Positions 1 to 9,576 of a DNA stretch of 64,000 nt are shown here, in pieces. Position 1 is the first letter of the stretch; every line of letters starts with the position of its first letter. The DNA comes from Thermovibrio sp. (GTDB lineage: Bacteria; Aquificota; Aquificia; Desulfurobacteriales; Desulfurobacteriaceae), in NCBI GenBank assembly GCA_015490195.1, contig WFYG01000019.1:55305-119304 (forward strand). Direction: 5' to 3'. The notes under the pieces are model-generated. The model worked only from the letters and a program-made list of their open reading frames with translations, ran no database searches and was not told the DNA's origin. A program made the translations under genes and the position numbers.

Positions 1-315
1 AAAACTCCAATTAAAAATAAAAGGCCTAAAACCATGTAAAATTTGAATGTGATATATCTTCTCCTTTTTTAAGAAGGAAGGTATAACTCCATGATACAAA
101 GATGACAGAACAAAAATTTTTTCATATTTTTTTTTCAAAACTGGAATCGCCCACTTATTAATACTCTTTACCTCTAAGTTATTGATATCCTTACTCAAAT
201 TAGCCGTAGTATATATATCCACATCAGCTGCTAGTAAATCTTTTATCAAATAGTAATTAAAAGTTTCCACGCCTCCTCTACTACCAACTGGACCATTAAC
301 TACGAAAGCTATCAT
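1..315 (-). CDS. Glycosyltransferase, N-terminal part (runs off window)
   Basis: The ATG at 315-313 directly follows the TGA of the upstream sulfotransferase gene, and 105 codons stay open to the window edge. The start (MIAFVVNGPVGSRGG) has the hydrophobic strand plus glycine-rich loop seen at the N-terminus of GT-B fold glycosyltransferases. Residues 88-98 (YHIQILHGFRP) resemble the strand-histidine-glycine segment of the GT4/GT1 acceptor domain. Position behind a sulfotransferase and a polyprenyl-phosphate sugar transferase suggests it adds a sugar to an exported glycan. The catalytic C-terminal half is outside the window, so family and donor sugar cannot be decided. The DNA is visibly AT-rich compared with the central operons. 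Confidence 0.6.
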   Translation of the reverse strand, partial: MIAFVVNGPVGSRGGVETFNYYLIKDLLAADVDIYTTANLSKDINNLEVKSINKWAIPVLKKKYEKIFVLSSLYHGVIPSFLKKEKIYHIQILHGFRPFIFNWSF

Positions 316-1236
316 TCAGTCTATAACTCCCAGCTTTTTCTTGGTCTGCTTTTCTTTTGCAGCAAGAAGATAATTTATAGGGCTCCCAAACAAAGAAATA
401 GAAACCTTCTCTAAAGCAGACAACTTTTCCTTCCATTTATCATCATATCTAAAGGTAAGAAACTCTTTTTTAAATCTTGATGGATTACCAGAAATAATAT
501 GAAGGCTGTTCTCGGTACGTATCTTTTTAGGAATTGAAAGCTCACCCAGAAATGATTCAAGAAGATTCTTGTTTGAAAAATCCGCGTATTTTAAAAAGTA
601 TACATTCTTAAAATATTTAATAAATAAAAAAGATTCTATATTTCTTAATGCCCAGTAAGAAAAACCTAAAGGTTTAGGTAATCTCCTCATAAATTCTGGA
701 GACTCCTTCACCTCAGGATTTTTTTCAAACCTCTTCTTCTTTTTAGACATTGAATAAACAACACCCTGAGGTTCTCGTGTAACATGAACATAGTATACTT
801 CAAAAGGGGAATCCTTATAAATAAGATAAGCAAAAATTGGAACTTTTGAAGAATCAACTATAAACTCAGCGCCAGTCTGTTCAAAGACTTTATTTAAAAT
901 AAACCAATAAGCTTCTCTCAATTTATTTAGTTTCTCTTTATCGGGAGAAAAACCTAGAAGAATCCTTAAATAGGAGGCTGGCAACTCAAATTGTTTTCTT
1001 ATTTCTAGAATTTCTCTGGGGTTAAATTTCTCCAAGAACTGTTTAGCTATAGGAGACCAAAAAGAACAGTCAAAAAACTTTTGGCCGCAACTGCAATATT
1101 CATTCCATAAAAATGAACGCTGCATTATATGTCTTAGTTCTCCTACACTTATAACTCCCTCATGACTCCCTAAAAAGGCATCAAAAAAGGTAGTTCCACT
1201 GCGAGAAGATCCTGCCAGATAAATTATCTTTTTCAT
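316..1236 (-). CDS. PAPS-dependent sulfotransferase
   Basis: A 306-residue cytoplasmic protein of the sulfotransferase superfamily (Sulfotransfer_3-like). The 5'-phosphosulfate-binding loop is GSSRSGTT at residues 9-16. The 3'-phosphate-binding region is VDSSKVP (127-133) followed by HVTREPQGVVYSMSK (151-165). A Cys-rich stretch (C48, C50, C57) may bind metal or form a disulfide. It would transfer sulfate from PAPS to an acceptor, releasing PAP. Its 3' neighbour is a glycosyltransferase, it overlaps an undecaprenyl-phosphate sugar transferase by 4 nt, and ATP sulfurylase, APS kinase and a PAP phosphatase lie upstream in the same direction, so the acceptor is probably a surface polysaccharide or its lipid-linked precursor. 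The substrate itself is not visible in the sequence. Confidence 0.8.
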   Translation of the reverse strand: MKKIIYLAGSSRSGTTFFDAFLGSHEGVISVGELRHIMQRSFLWNEYCSCGQKFFDCSFWSPIAKQFLEKFNPREILEIRKQFELPASYLRILLGFSPDKEKLNKLREAYWFILNKVFEQTGAEFIVDSSKVPIFAYLIYKDSPFEVYYVHVTREPQGVVYSMSKKKKRFEKNPEVKESPEFMRRLPKPLGFSYWALRNIESFLFIKYFKNVYFLKYADFSNKNLLESFLGELSIPKKIRTENSLHIISGNPSRFKKEFLTFRYDDKWKEKLSALEKVSISLFGSPINYLLAAKEKQTKKKLGVID

Positions 1237-2147
1237 CTACCCTGTCTCCTCAAAACTATAAGGATAGTTTTGAATATGGTTTTTATTTCTTGTCTAATAG
1301 ACCAGTTTTTTATATAAAATAAGTCATACATTAGCTTTTGCTTCGCATCTTCTAGAGTAGCCCCATAAGGATACATAACTTGAGCCCATCCTGTTATACC
1401 GGGTTTTATAAGATGCCTTTTGGAATAGTACGGAATTTTTTTCTCAAATTGAGAAACCCAATATTTTCTTTCCGGTCTCGGCCCAATGACATGCATCTCT
1501 CCTCTAATAACATTCCATATTTGCGGTATCTCATCTATCCTAAGCTTTCGCATGGTTTCCCCCCACTTAAATACACGGGGGTCATTCTCAGAAGCGAATT
1601 TCGGACCATCCTTCTCGGCATCTGGAACCATGCTGCGTAGTTTATAACAAACGAATTCCTCTCCATTTAGTCCCACTCTCTTTTGCTTGAAAAGTATAGG
1701 ACCCTCTGGAGATTCTTTTTTTATCCTGTATGCACTATAGATAAGAATAGGTACGCTTAAAATGGAAAGAGGAATTACTATCAAAAAATCCATAATCCTT
1801 TTTATTAAGTATTGAAGAGATGTATATCCTTCCAATGCCTCCAGCTCTGGAATTTTTTCCTTGAAATCCTCAGGAATATAACACTTAGAAAGGAACTTCT
1901 CCAGAAATTCATTTATGTACAAAATATTTACTCTATTTTTATAGATGTCCTCATGCTCTCTCAGTTTTAATAATATATCCTCTTCTTTAGAAGTATTTAG
2001 AACTAAAATCTTCTTACCCGGAGTGGCTAATTCCTTGAAAAGTTCTTCTTTATCTTCAGATAGGAATTTAACACGATATTTACTTAGTAACTTCTTATCA
2101 TGCTGTGAAAATTTATACTTACTCCCCCAGACTACTATTTTTTCCAT
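1233..2147 (-). CDS. Polyprenyl-phosphate sugar-1-phosphate transferase
   Basis: The bacterial sugar transferase domain occupies about residues 113-300: one hydrophobic segment (about 117-141), KLRSM (169-173), then RIDEIPQIWNVI and EMHVIGPRPE (about 203-226) with the catalytic Asp-Glu pair. This family moves a hexose-1-phosphate onto undecaprenyl phosphate to start exopolysaccharide or O-antigen repeats at the inner membrane. The first 110 residues look like a soluble alpha/beta domain, not the four-helix bundle of WbaP/WcaJ, and the total length (304) lies between PglC-like (about 200) and WbaP-like (about 460) proteins. It overlaps the sulfotransferase by 4 nt and sat by 13 nt, so the three are probably co-translated. 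GGGGAG lies directly before the ATG. Confidence 0.85.
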   Translation of the reverse strand: MEKIVVWGSKYKFSQHDKKLLSKYRVKFLSEDKEELFKELATPGKKILVLNTSKEEDILLKLREHEDIYKNRVNILYINEFLEKFLSKCYIPEDFKEKIPELEALEGYTSLQYLIKRIMDFLIVIPLSILSVPILIYSAYRIKKESPEGPILFKQKRVGLNGEEFVCYKLRSMVPDAEKDGPKFASENDPRVFKWGETMRKLRIDEIPQIWNVIRGEMHVIGPRPERKYWVSQFEKKIPYYSKRHLIKPGITGWAQVMYPYGATLEDAKQKLMYDLFYIKNWSIRQEIKTIFKTILIVLRRQGR

Positions 2148-3295
2148 CTCCCCACTTCTCTTATTAAGATATCAGCAACCTCTGGTCTTGAAAATTCTTT
2201 AGGAGGACGTTTCCCTTCTTTGAGCATAGTTCTAACTTTTGTTCCGCTCAGGTGAATATGGAACTCTTTAGGATGAGGACAGGTTTTTGATGTTGCCATG
2301 TTCTCACATTTTGTACAGTAGAAAGCGTGCTCAAACTTTAAAGGCATAATTTCCAGTTCATCTATGAACTGATCCACAAATTCCTGTGCCTCGTAGGTAC
2401 CGTAGTAGTCTCCTACGCCTGCGTGGTCTCTACCTATTATCATATGGGTACATCCGTAGTTTTTACGCATTATCATGTGGTGAACTGCTTCACGGGGACC
2501 AGCGTAGTGCATAGGGGCAGGTAGAACACTAAGGTAAACTCTGTTTTTGTTGAAGTAGTTGTTAATCAGAACTTCGTAGCATTTCATCCTTACAGGAGCA
2601 GGAATATCGTCTTTTTTGGTTTCTCCAACGAGGGGGTGTATGAGAGCTCCATCCATAGTTTCAAGGGCACACTTGATTATGTACTCATGGGCTCTGTGTA
2701 TTGGATTCCTCGTCTGGAAAGCTACAATTCTCTTCCATCCCTTTTCTTCAATAACTTTTCTGACCTGATAAGGATCCTGATAGTAGTGTTCAGGAATTCC
2801 TTCACGAACGGGACGGTTGATTAAACGGAGGAGCTCCCCTCCAATAAAGTGATTTCCAGCATTTTTAACAAAGGCTACTCCTGGGTGGTTCTCATCGGTT
2901 GTTTTAAATACATGCTCGCAGTAAAAGTCAAGATCTAAGGTGTACTTATCTTCTACAATCACAATAGCTATAGGCCTGTTGTTTTTATCATAAATTGTAA
3001 CCTCATCTCCCAGTTTAAGACTTTTCCAGAACTCTTCATCTACAGGAAGAACTATAGGTATTGACCAGAGTAAGCCGTTAGGAAGGTGGACGTCTCTGAT
3101 AACGGACTCAGCCTCTTCTCTCGTCATAAAACCTTTTAAAGGAGAATACCCTCCTATTGCTATCATTTCACAGTGTCCAACATATCTATCACCGACAACT
3201 ATTCTGGGAAGGGTCTCAGCTTTTTTAAGAAGTTCTTTTCTTTCCTCTTCAGAAGCGACTCTGTAAACCAGTTTACCGCCGTGAGGTTTTACCAT
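2135..3295 (-). CDS. sat: Sulfate adenylyltransferase (ATP sulfurylase)
   Basis: A 386-residue monofunctional ATP sulfurylase, making APS and pyrophosphate from ATP and sulfate. The ATP-binding motif QTRNPIHRAHE is at 194-204 and GRDHAG at 288-293. A Zn-type cluster, CTKC then CPH (C317, C320, C329), is typical of thermophilic and archaeal-type enzymes. The start has GGAGG 8 nt upstream. cysC follows with no gap on its 5' side, so APS would pass directly to PAPS synthesis. No APS reductase or sulfite reductase is seen nearby, so this copy is more likely for sulfation than for cysteine synthesis or sulfate respiration (inference). Confidence 0.95.
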   Translation of the reverse strand: MVKPHGGKLVYRVASEEERKELLKKAETLPRIVVGDRYVGHCEMIAIGGYSPLKGFMTREEAESVIRDVHLPNGLLWSIPIVLPVDEEFWKSLKLGDEVTIYDKNNRPIAIVIVEDKYTLDLDFYCEHVFKTTDENHPGVAFVKNAGNHFIGGELLRLINRPVREGIPEHYYQDPYQVRKVIEEKGWKRIVAFQTRNPIHRAHEYIIKCALETMDGALIHPLVGETKKDDIPAPVRMKCYEVLINNYFNKNRVYLSVLPAPMHYAGPREAVHHMIMRKNYGCTHMIIGRDHAGVGDYYGTYEAQEFVDQFIDELEIMPLKFEHAFYCTKCENMATSKTCPHPKEFHIHLSGTKVRTMLKEGKRPPKEFSRPEVADILIREVGRWKK

Positions 3296-3904
3296 TTAAT
3301 CAACCTCCAGTAATTTTCTCTCTTTGAGGTAGTCAAGAATTTTCTTCGCACATTCGTCAATACTCATCTTATCTGTTTCTACAACTATTTCGGGATTTTC
3401 CGGCTCTTCGTAAGGGTCATCTATACCGGTAAAGTTTCTGATTATTCCCTGTCTGGCTTTCTTATACAGCCCCTTGGGATCCCTCTGCTCACAAACTTCC
3501 AGAGGACATTTGACGTAAATCTCTATAAAGTCCCCTTCCGGAACAAGACTCCTAACAAATTCTCTGTCTCTTTTATAAGGTGAAATAAAAGCGGAAAGAA
3601 CAACAACTCCCGCGTCTACAAAGAGCTTTGCTACTTCACCTATCCGTCTAATATTTTCCCTTCTATCTTCTTCAGAGAAACCTAAGTCTTTATTTAAACC
3701 AGTCCTGATATTATCACCATCCAGAATGTAAGTGTGAATACCCTGTTGATAGAGGAGCTCCTCTACTCTATGAGAAAGGGTTGATTTACCCGAACCGGAC
3801 AAACCGGTAAACCAAAGGATAAAAGATTTGTGACCTTTTAATCTTTCTCTATCTTTTCGCGTAATACGACCTCTAAATGGAATTATAAATTTTTGCTGAT
3901 TCAT
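3296..3904 (-). CDS. cysC: Adenylylsulfate (APS) kinase
   Basis: A 202-residue kinase that phosphorylates APS to PAPS. Walker A is GLSGSGKST at residues 34-42, followed by [17 protein letters not shown] and [15 protein letters not shown], the signature APS-kinase segments. I chose the ATG at 3904 over an upstream in-frame ATG at 3955 because it overlaps the transporter stop as ATGA and has an AGGGAGGG ribosome site just before it. The gene ends next to sat. The final product PAPS is the donor for the sulfotransferase two genes further downstream. Confidence 0.93.
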   Translation of the reverse strand: MNQQKFIIPFRGRITRKDRERLKGHKSFILWFTGLSGSGKSTLSHRVEELLYQQGIHTYILDGDNIRTGLNKDLGFSEEDRRENIRRIGEVAKLFVDAGVVVLSAFISPYKRDREFVRSLVPEGDFIEIYVKCPLEVCEQRDPKGLYKKARQGIIRNFTGIDDPYEEPENPEIVVETDKMSIDECAKKILDYLKERKLLEVD

Positions 3905-5673
3905 ATCCCTCCCTTTCCGGCAAGAAAAGTCAAAATTGTTGTGCATAATATACACATTAAAACTGATAACGGCAAGCCTACTTTAAAAAAATCTCTAAAT
4001 TTATAATTTCCTACAGCAAACACCATCAGATTGGTTTGATAACCGATAGGAGTAACGAAACTCGCCGAAGCCCCATAGGCAACAGCAAGTATAAAGTACT
4101 TAGGAGCAACTCCTGCAACGCCTGCAGAGGCTAGAGCTATAGGAAAAGTTATAGAGGCTGCGGCAACGTTGTTTACAAACTCTGTAAGCACATTGGTTAT
4201 AAGGTAAATTCCCAAAATGTATCCAAAGAGACCTAATCCCCCGAGGAGAGAACTTATTCCCTGTGCAAATGTTTCCGCCAGACCTGTTTTTACAATAGCT
4301 CTTCCAAGTGCAAGAGAAAGAACTGCAATAAGGAAAAAGTTAATGTCAAGTTTTGATTTCAACCTAGAGTAATCTGTAACCTTAAACAAAACAGCCAAAA
4401 GTAGAATAAAAACAAGAACTGTGAAAAGAGATACTATCTTGAAAGCAGATAACAAAATTGCAAAAAGGAAGATTAAGAATAGAACTTTCCCTTTGAAAAA
4501 TTCTTTTTCATCAGGTATCTTATCAAGGCGGGAGACTATATAAAAGTCGGTAATATCTTCAACTTTTTTCCAGAAATCTTTCCCAACTATAAGTAAAAGT
4601 AAATCCCCTGGCTTAAGAACTATCTCCCCAATCTTTCCTTTTAAACGCTCTCCGTTACGGTGTACGGCAAGAACAGCAGCATCAAATCTGGCTCTGAAGT
4701 TAGTTTCTCTAATCTTTTTGTTAATCAGGCTTGAATTATTTGAAATAACTATCTCAACAAGTTCTTTGTAATCACTACCAAGTGAACAGAACTTTGGTAA
4801 AGACAATCCGTAATTGTTCTGTATAAGGTTAACTACAGCACGGGTATCTCCCACAAAAATTAAAATGTCTTCCTCCTGAAGAATCTCTGAGGGAGAAACA
4901 GGGTGTATCCTTTTATTCCTTCTAACTATCTCTGCTAAATAGAGTCCTTCAAGGTTACGTAAGTTTGCCTGCTTTACAGTTTTACCAACAAGAGGAGAAT
5001 TAGGCTTTATAACAGTTTCTACCAGATAGTCCTTCCTGCGGGATAAGAACGACTTTATTATGTCCGGCCTTTCTGGAAGGAGTTTGTATCCTACAAAGTA
5101 CAGGTAGAGAAAGCCAAGAACCATTGCAGGAACACCTACGTAACTAAAGTCAAAGAAAGAAAAAGGTTTTAAGCCAGATTCAACAGTAAGAGCGTTAACA
5201 ACAAGGTTAGTTGAAGTTCCTATAAGTGTTGACATCCCCCCAAATATGGAGGCGTAGGATAAAGGTATTAGTAATTTTGACGGTGGAATTTTCTTTTTAT
5301 GACACCAGTCGTTAACGTAAGGTAAGACCATAGCAACAACAGGGGTGTTGTTAATAATAGTTGAGATACTAGAAACAAAAACCATCATCCTCGCCAGAAA
5401 ATCTTTATAACCCAGGGTTTCTTTGAGCATTTTAGATATAAAAAAACTAAGAACCCCTGTTGACTGTAGCAGTTTACTTACAAGTATGAGAAGTACAACA
5501 TCTACAATCTGTTCGTTAGAGAATCCGGAAAGAACATCTTTAGGGGAGAGAATTCCCAGAAAAAGCAGAAAAGAAACGCTTAGAAGAAAAACAATAACAG
5601 GATGAAAGAGCTCCCGATATAGAGCTATAACTGTAAATAAAATAATCAAGAATACTATTAGTTCAGCAAACAT
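3901..5673 (-). CDS. SLC13/DASS-type anion permease with two TrkA-C domains, probable sulfate transporter
   Basis: A 590-residue membrane protein. The N-terminal part (about 1-190) and C-terminal part (about 395-590) are strongly hydrophobic, each with an SLC13-like Asn-Thr element ([25 protein letters not shown]). Between them lie two soluble TrkA-C/RCK-C-like modules (about 205-290 and 295-375) with KTVKQANLR and [10 protein letters not shown] segments. This architecture is shared with bacterial and algal sodium-sulfate transporters and with uncharacterised anion permeases. Its position coupled to cysC by a 4-nt overlap, and to cysQ by 11 nt on the other side, argues for sulfate as substrate. 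Other anions such as dicarboxylates or arsenite cannot be excluded from sequence alone. Confidence 0.8.
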   Translation of the reverse strand: MFAELIVFLIILFTVIALYRELFHPVIVFLLSVSFLLFLGILSPKDVLSGFSNEQIVDVVLLILVSKLLQSTGVLSFFISKMLKETLGYKDFLARMMVFVSSISTIINNTPVVAMVLPYVNDWCHKKKIPPSKLLIPLSYASIFGGMSTLIGTSTNLVVNALTVESGLKPFSFFDFSYVGVPAMVLGFLYLYFVGYKLLPERPDIIKSFLSRRKDYLVETVIKPNSPLVGKTVKQANLRNLEGLYLAEIVRRNKRIHPVSPSEILQEEDILIFVGDTRAVVNLIQNNYGLSLPKFCSLGSDYKELVEIVISNNSSLINKKIRETNFRARFDAAVLAVHRNGERLKGKIGEIVLKPGDLLLLIVGKDFWKKVEDITDFYIVSRLDKIPDEKEFFKGKVLFLIFLFAILLSAFKIVSLFTVLVFILLLAVLFKVTDYSRLKSKLDINFFLIAVLSLALGRAIVKTGLAETFAQGISSLLGGLGLFGYILGIYLITNVLTEFVNNVAAASITFPIALASAGVAGVAPKYFILAVAYGASASFVTPIGYQTNLMVFAVGNYKFRDFFKVGLPLSVLMCILCTTILTFLAGKGGI

Positions 5674-6475
5674 CAGGAGAAAGTGCTATAAAGAAGGGGT
5701 TGAGCAGATTTTCTTTATTATATCTCAGCTCTTCTTTATTGCAAAGCTCTTTAAGAGTATTAAACCTGTCTGACAGATTGTAAGGAATCAATTTCCCTCC
5801 TGCTCCTTTAAGAACAGCATGAGCCGCTGCTGTATCCCACTCCATAGTTGGCCCTAAACGGGGATACAACGTTGCTTTCCCTTCTGCAACGAGGCAGATT
5901 TTAAGGGAAGAACCTACAGCTACAGTTTCTATTTCTCTATTTCCTGTTATCTCTTTCAATCTATCTATGAAAGCCCTGGTCTTGTCGTTCATGTGGGATT
6001 TACTTGTCACAACTATAAGGTTATCGGGGGAGCTCCCTCCGATAGCCTTTTCTCTCCCATTAGATATACGAAAAGCCCCGAAGTTTATACCTCCATAGTA
6101 GAGAACGTCTTCGGCTGGAGCGTAAACCACACCGAAAACAGGCTGGTTTTCCTCTACAAGAGCAAGATTTACAGTAAACTCTCCATTTCTTTTTATAAAT
6201 TCTTTTGTCCCGTCAAGTGGATCAATAAGCCAGAAAGTATTCCAGTTTTTTCTCTCTTCATAAGGAATGCTACTTCCCTCTTCACTCAGAATAGGAAAGT
6301 CTGAAATCTCCTGAAGACCTTCAACTATTACTTCGTGTGAGCGCCTATCTGCAAGGGTTAGCGGTGAATTATCTTCTTTATAAGAAATCTCATAACTTGA
6401 GTTGTAGATTTTCATTATTTCTTTACCAGCAGCAACTGCAATATCCACAACTAACTTATAATCAAACATAGGCAT
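5663..6475 (-). CDS. cysQ: 3'(2'),5'-bisphosphate nucleotidase (PAP phosphatase)
   Basis: A 270-residue member of the inositol-monophosphatase superfamily. Metal-binding residues are visible: E65-E66 in SEEGS, DPLDGTKEF at 85-93 and the late EWDTAAAHA motif. The KEF following DGT is characteristic of CysQ rather than SuhB. It hydrolyses PAP to AMP and phosphate, removing the inhibitory by-product of sulfotransferases. It is first in the sulfation block, overlapping the transporter by 11 nt, so import, activation and by-product recycling appear co-expressed. Confidence 0.9.
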   Translation of the reverse strand: MPMFDYKLVVDIAVAAGKEIMKIYNSSYEISYKEDNSPLTLADRRSHEVIVEGLQEISDFPILSEEGSSIPYEERKNWNTFWLIDPLDGTKEFIKRNGEFTVNLALVEENQPVFGVVYAPAEDVLYYGGINFGAFRISNGREKAIGGSSPDNLIVVTSKSHMNDKTRAFIDRLKEITGNREIETVAVGSSLKICLVAEGKATLYPRLGPTMEWDTAAAHAVLKGAGGKLIPYNLSDRFNTLKELCNKEELRYNKENLLNPFFIALSPDVC

Positions 6476-6488
6476 CTTCTCCCGATTT

Positions 6489-7706
6489 TCATTTTATAAG
6501 CTCACCTATCTTAAAGATAGGTAGATAAAGCGCAACTATAATTATGCCGATAATAGAACCAATAAAAACTATCATAAGAGGTTCTATAAGAGAAGTAAGA
6601 GCATCTACGGTGCGGTCTACTTCTTCTTCGTAAAAGTCTGCAACTTTTGACATCATCTCGTCTAAGTTACCTGCTTGCTCTCCTATAGCGGCCATGTTAA
6701 CAACCATAGGCGGGAAAATAGATATTCTTGACATAGCAAGGGAAAAACTTACTCCCTTTTCAACCTGCTCTCTTACTTTCTCTATAGCCTCTTTTATAAC
6801 TTCGTTGTTGGCTGTTTCTGAGGCTATTTTGAGAGCTTCAAGAATGTTTATACCGCTTGCAAGCATGGAAGAGAAGGTTCTAGAGAAGTTTGCTATACTT
6901 GACTTCAATACGAGATCACCAAAAACCGGGAACTTCAACAAGGCCATATCTGTAACGTATTTGAATTTTCTGGAAACCCTTCTGAACTGTATAAATAGAA
7001 TAACTATTATAGCTATAGCCAGGATAAACCAACCTATGTAATCCCTTAGCCAGTTGCTTATACGTATGATTAACTGCGTTAATGCAGGAAGCGTTCCTCC
7101 AAGATCAGAGTATAGCTGTTGGAAGGTAGGAATCACGAATATCATAATTCCTGTTACGATTAGTGTTGCCGTAATTAAAACGAAAACAGGGTAAAAAAGA
7201 GCACTTTTTACTTTTCCTCTAAGCTTTTCTACCTTTTCTAAATAGTCTGAGAGACGCCTGAGGGTTTCTTCAAGGGTTCCCGCCTCTTCAGCTGCTCTTA
7301 TCATTGAGATGTAAAGGTCACCGAACACGTCTCTGTAACGGGAAAGGGCTGTTGAAAACTTACCCCCTTCTTCTATGTAAGTGGCGATATCGTCTATTAT
7401 CTGTTTAAGTCTTTTGTTTGTTACCTGATCTTTTATGATTCTTAACGCCTGAACAAGGGGAATTCCTGCGTGAATCATTGCGTAGAGCTGACGGGTAAAA
7501 ATGAGAAGATCACGAAGGGTAACTCTGTTTAAGAAGGGAAGATCAACTCCTCTTTTCAGGAGAGAACGATCTTCTGTAAGTTTTTCTACTACAACGACTC
7601 CACGGCTTAAAAGTATTTCTCTGGCAGTATCTATATTGTCGGCTTCAACAAGACCTCTCCTTCTTCTGTTTAAAACATCTCTACCTACGTATCTGTAAAC
7701 GGCCAT
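6489..7706 (-). CDS. pilC: Type IV pilus inner-membrane assembly protein PilC
   Basis: A 405-residue protein with two tandem T2SSF (GspF) domains, about residues 65-190 and 268-392. Three membrane spans are recognisable: about 168-192, 220-240 and a C-terminal one near 370-395 (IEPLMIVFIGSIIGIIIVAL). The N-terminal MAVYRYVGRDVLNRRRRG matches the usual PilC/GspF start. It is the platform protein that couples the cytoplasmic ATPases to pilin polymerisation. The gene starts immediately after pilT ends, so both are translated from one message. The extension ATPase PilB is not in the window. Confidence 0.92.
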   Translation of the reverse strand: MAVYRYVGRDVLNRRRRGLVEADNIDTAREILLSRGVVVVEKLTEDRSLLKRGVDLPFLNRVTLRDLLIFTRQLYAMIHAGIPLVQALRIIKDQVTNKRLKQIIDDIATYIEEGGKFSTALSRYRDVFGDLYISMIRAAEEAGTLEETLRRLSDYLEKVEKLRGKVKSALFYPVFVLITATLIVTGIMIFVIPTFQQLYSDLGGTLPALTQLIIRISNWLRDYIGWFILAIAIIVILFIQFRRVSRKFKYVTDMALLKFPVFGDLVLKSSIANFSRTFSSMLASGINILEALKIASETANNEVIKEAIEKVREQVEKGVSFSLAMSRISIFPPMVVNMAAIGEQAGNLDEMMSKVADFYEEEVDRTVDALTSLIEPLMIVFIGSIIGIIIVALYLPIFKIGELIK

Positions 7707-8795
7707 TTATAACCCTTTTGATAAAGATTTAATTAAAGATTCAAGTTCTTTATAGTCCGGTGATACTCTCTTGGCTTCTTCAATGTTTATTAAACCGCTG
7801 GTGTAGAGCTGTGCAAGGTGCTGGTTAAGTGTAATCATTCCGGTTGCTGCCTGCCCTGTCTGCATCATTGAGTAGATTTGGTGAAGTTTGTTCTCTCTTA
7901 TCAGGTTTCTAATTGCCGGTGTTGGTATGAAGACTTCTACTGCTGCTACTCTTCCTTTTCCATCTTTCCGTTTGAGAAGTTTCTGAGCTACGGTACCAAC
8001 AAGAACAAATGAAAGCTGTGTTCTAATTTGAGCCTGTTTTTCGGCGGGGAAAACGTCTACTATACGGTTTATAGTTTCTATAGTTGAGTTTGTGTGGAGA
8101 GTTGAGAACACGAGATGACCGGTTTCTGCTGCAGTGAGAGCAGCTTCTATGGTTTCGGGATCCCTCATCTCTCCAACCAGTATGACGTCGGGGTCTTCAC
8201 GGAGTGCGGCACGAAGAGCTCTCGCAAAACTCTTTGTGTCGTTTCCCAGCTCTCTCTGCGTTACGAGGGCTTTGTTGTGTTCATAAACAAACTCAATGGG
8301 ATCTTCAATTGTTATGATGTGGTAGGGGTAAGTATCGTTTATTATTTTAAGCAAGGAAGCCAGAGTTGTTGATTTACCAGAACCTGTAGGACCGGTTACG
8401 AGAACAAGTCCTTTGTCTTTATGGGCAAAGCTCTCTATAACTTTTGGAAGACCAAGTTTGTCAAAGTTCGGAATGTTAAAAGGAATAAGCCTGAAGGCTG
8501 CGGCAAGGGACTGTCTCTGAAAGTAGGCGTTTCCCCTAAAACGGGCAACACCTTTTATTCCAAATGAGAAGTCAAGTTCCCAGTCTTCTTCAAGCCGTTT
8601 TTTCTGAATATCTGTTAATACGCCATATATGAGTCGCTTGGTGTCTGCGGGAGTAAGAATTCCATATTCGTTTAGAGGCACGAGGTCTCCCATTATTCTT
8701 ATACGGGGAGGACTGCCAGGTACAATGTGAAGGTCTGAACCTTTTCTTTCTATAACTTCTTTAAGAAGATTGAGCATTGTTACGTTACTCTGCAT
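7707..8795 (-). CDS. pilT: Twitching motility ATPase PilT
   Basis: A 362-residue hexameric secretion ATPase driving type IV pilus retraction. Walker A GPTGSGKST is at 135-143, the Asp box around ITIEDPIEF (161-169), Walker B DPDVILVGEMRD (201-212) and the His box GHLVFSTLHT (226-235). AIRNLIRENKLHQIYSMMQTG near the C-terminus matches the AIRNLIRE motif required for retraction in PilT, which separates it from PilB. The start has AGGGG 6-7 nt upstream. Together with pilC it indicates twitching motility or DNA uptake capability. Confidence 0.95.
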   Translation of the reverse strand: MQSNVTMLNLLKEVIERKGSDLHIVPGSPPRIRIMGDLVPLNEYGILTPADTKRLIYGVLTDIQKKRLEEDWELDFSFGIKGVARFRGNAYFQRQSLAAAFRLIPFNIPNFDKLGLPKVIESFAHKDKGLVLVTGPTGSGKSTTLASLLKIINDTYPYHIITIEDPIEFVYEHNKALVTQRELGNDTKSFARALRAALREDPDVILVGEMRDPETIEAALTAAETGHLVFSTLHTNSTIETINRIVDVFPAEKQAQIRTQLSFVLVGTVAQKLLKRKDGKGRVAAVEVFIPTPAIRNLIRENKLHQIYSMMQTGQAATGMITLNQHLAQLYTSGLINIEEAKRVSPDYKELESLIKSLSKGL

Positions 8796-8811
8796 ATCTA
8801 CCCCTGCTTGA

Positions 8812-9576
8812 TTATAGCAAAACGAGCAGAAAAATTAGACCTATAACGATTCTATAGATGCCAAATGGTATAAAACTGTGATGTTTAACATAATTTAAGA
8901 GCCACTTAACAGCAAAAAAGGCAGATATAAATGCTGTTATTGCTCCTGCAAGTAGAAGTAACAGGTTTTGTTCGCTGAAAGTATGGGAATTTTTAACCAG
9001 CTCAAAACCTGTTGCAGCAAACATTGTGGGAATTGCCAGAAGGAATGAGAACTCGGTTGCAGCCGGCCTTTTCATTCCTAAAAGCATGCCTCCGATTATG
9101 GTAGCTCCTGAACGGGAGGTTCCCGGTATCATGGCAAGGGACTGGAAGAGTCCTATACCGACGGCTTTCAAGTAACTTATTTCCTCGGGCTTTTCTATGT
9201 GGTGCTCTTTTTCGCTGTGAAGGAGCTCCACCAGTATAAAAACGATTCCCCAGAGTATCAGCATGAGAGAAACTACTTTTACGCTGAAGAGTTTTTCTAT
9301 GTAGTGGTGTAGAGCCAGACCAAGAATGCCTGTAGGTATGAAGGCTGCAATCAGTTTCTTCCAGAGTTCCAGACTCCTTATTAATCTATCTTTATAGATG
9401 AAGACTACCGCTAGTATTGCTCCAAGCTGTATGGCTATTTCAAAGGTCTTTTCAAAGGGCGTCTGTTTCAGGCCAAGGAGGTGGGAGGTAAGTATAAGGT
9501 GGCCTGTTGACGAAACAGGCAGGAATTCGGTCAGACCTTCAACTATTCCCATTATAATTGAATCTAAAAAGGTCAA
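8812..9576 (-). CDS. uppP: Undecaprenyl-diphosphatase
   Basis: A 254-residue integral membrane protein of the BacA/UppP family. The signatures GLTEFLPVSSTGH (about 14-26) and PGTSRSGAT (about 151-159) are both present and supply the phosphatase active site. It converts undecaprenyl pyrophosphate to the monophosphate carrier needed for peptidoglycan and for the sugar transferase encoded at 1.2-2.1 kb. The start is TTG, supported by AAGGAGG seven nt upstream. It overlaps the end of thiL by 4 nt. Confidence 0.95.
   Translation of the reverse strand: MTFLDSIIMGIVEGLTEFLPVSSTGHLILTSHLLGLKQTPFEKTFEIAIQLGAILAVVFIYKDRLIRSLELWKKLIAAFIPTGILGLALHHYIEKLFSVKVVSLMLILWGIVFILVELLHSEKEHHIEKPEEISYLKAVGIGLFQSLAMIPGTSRSGATIIGGMLLGMKRPAATEFSFLLAIPTMFAATGFELVKNSHTFSEQNLLLLLAGAITAFISAFFAVKWLLNYVKHHSFIPFGIYRIVIGLIFLLVLL

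Noticed and set aside
3905..3955. Longer N-terminus for cysC
   Set aside because: The upstream ATG lies deep in the transporter gene with no ribosome site; ATGA overlap and AGGGAGGG support the shorter form.
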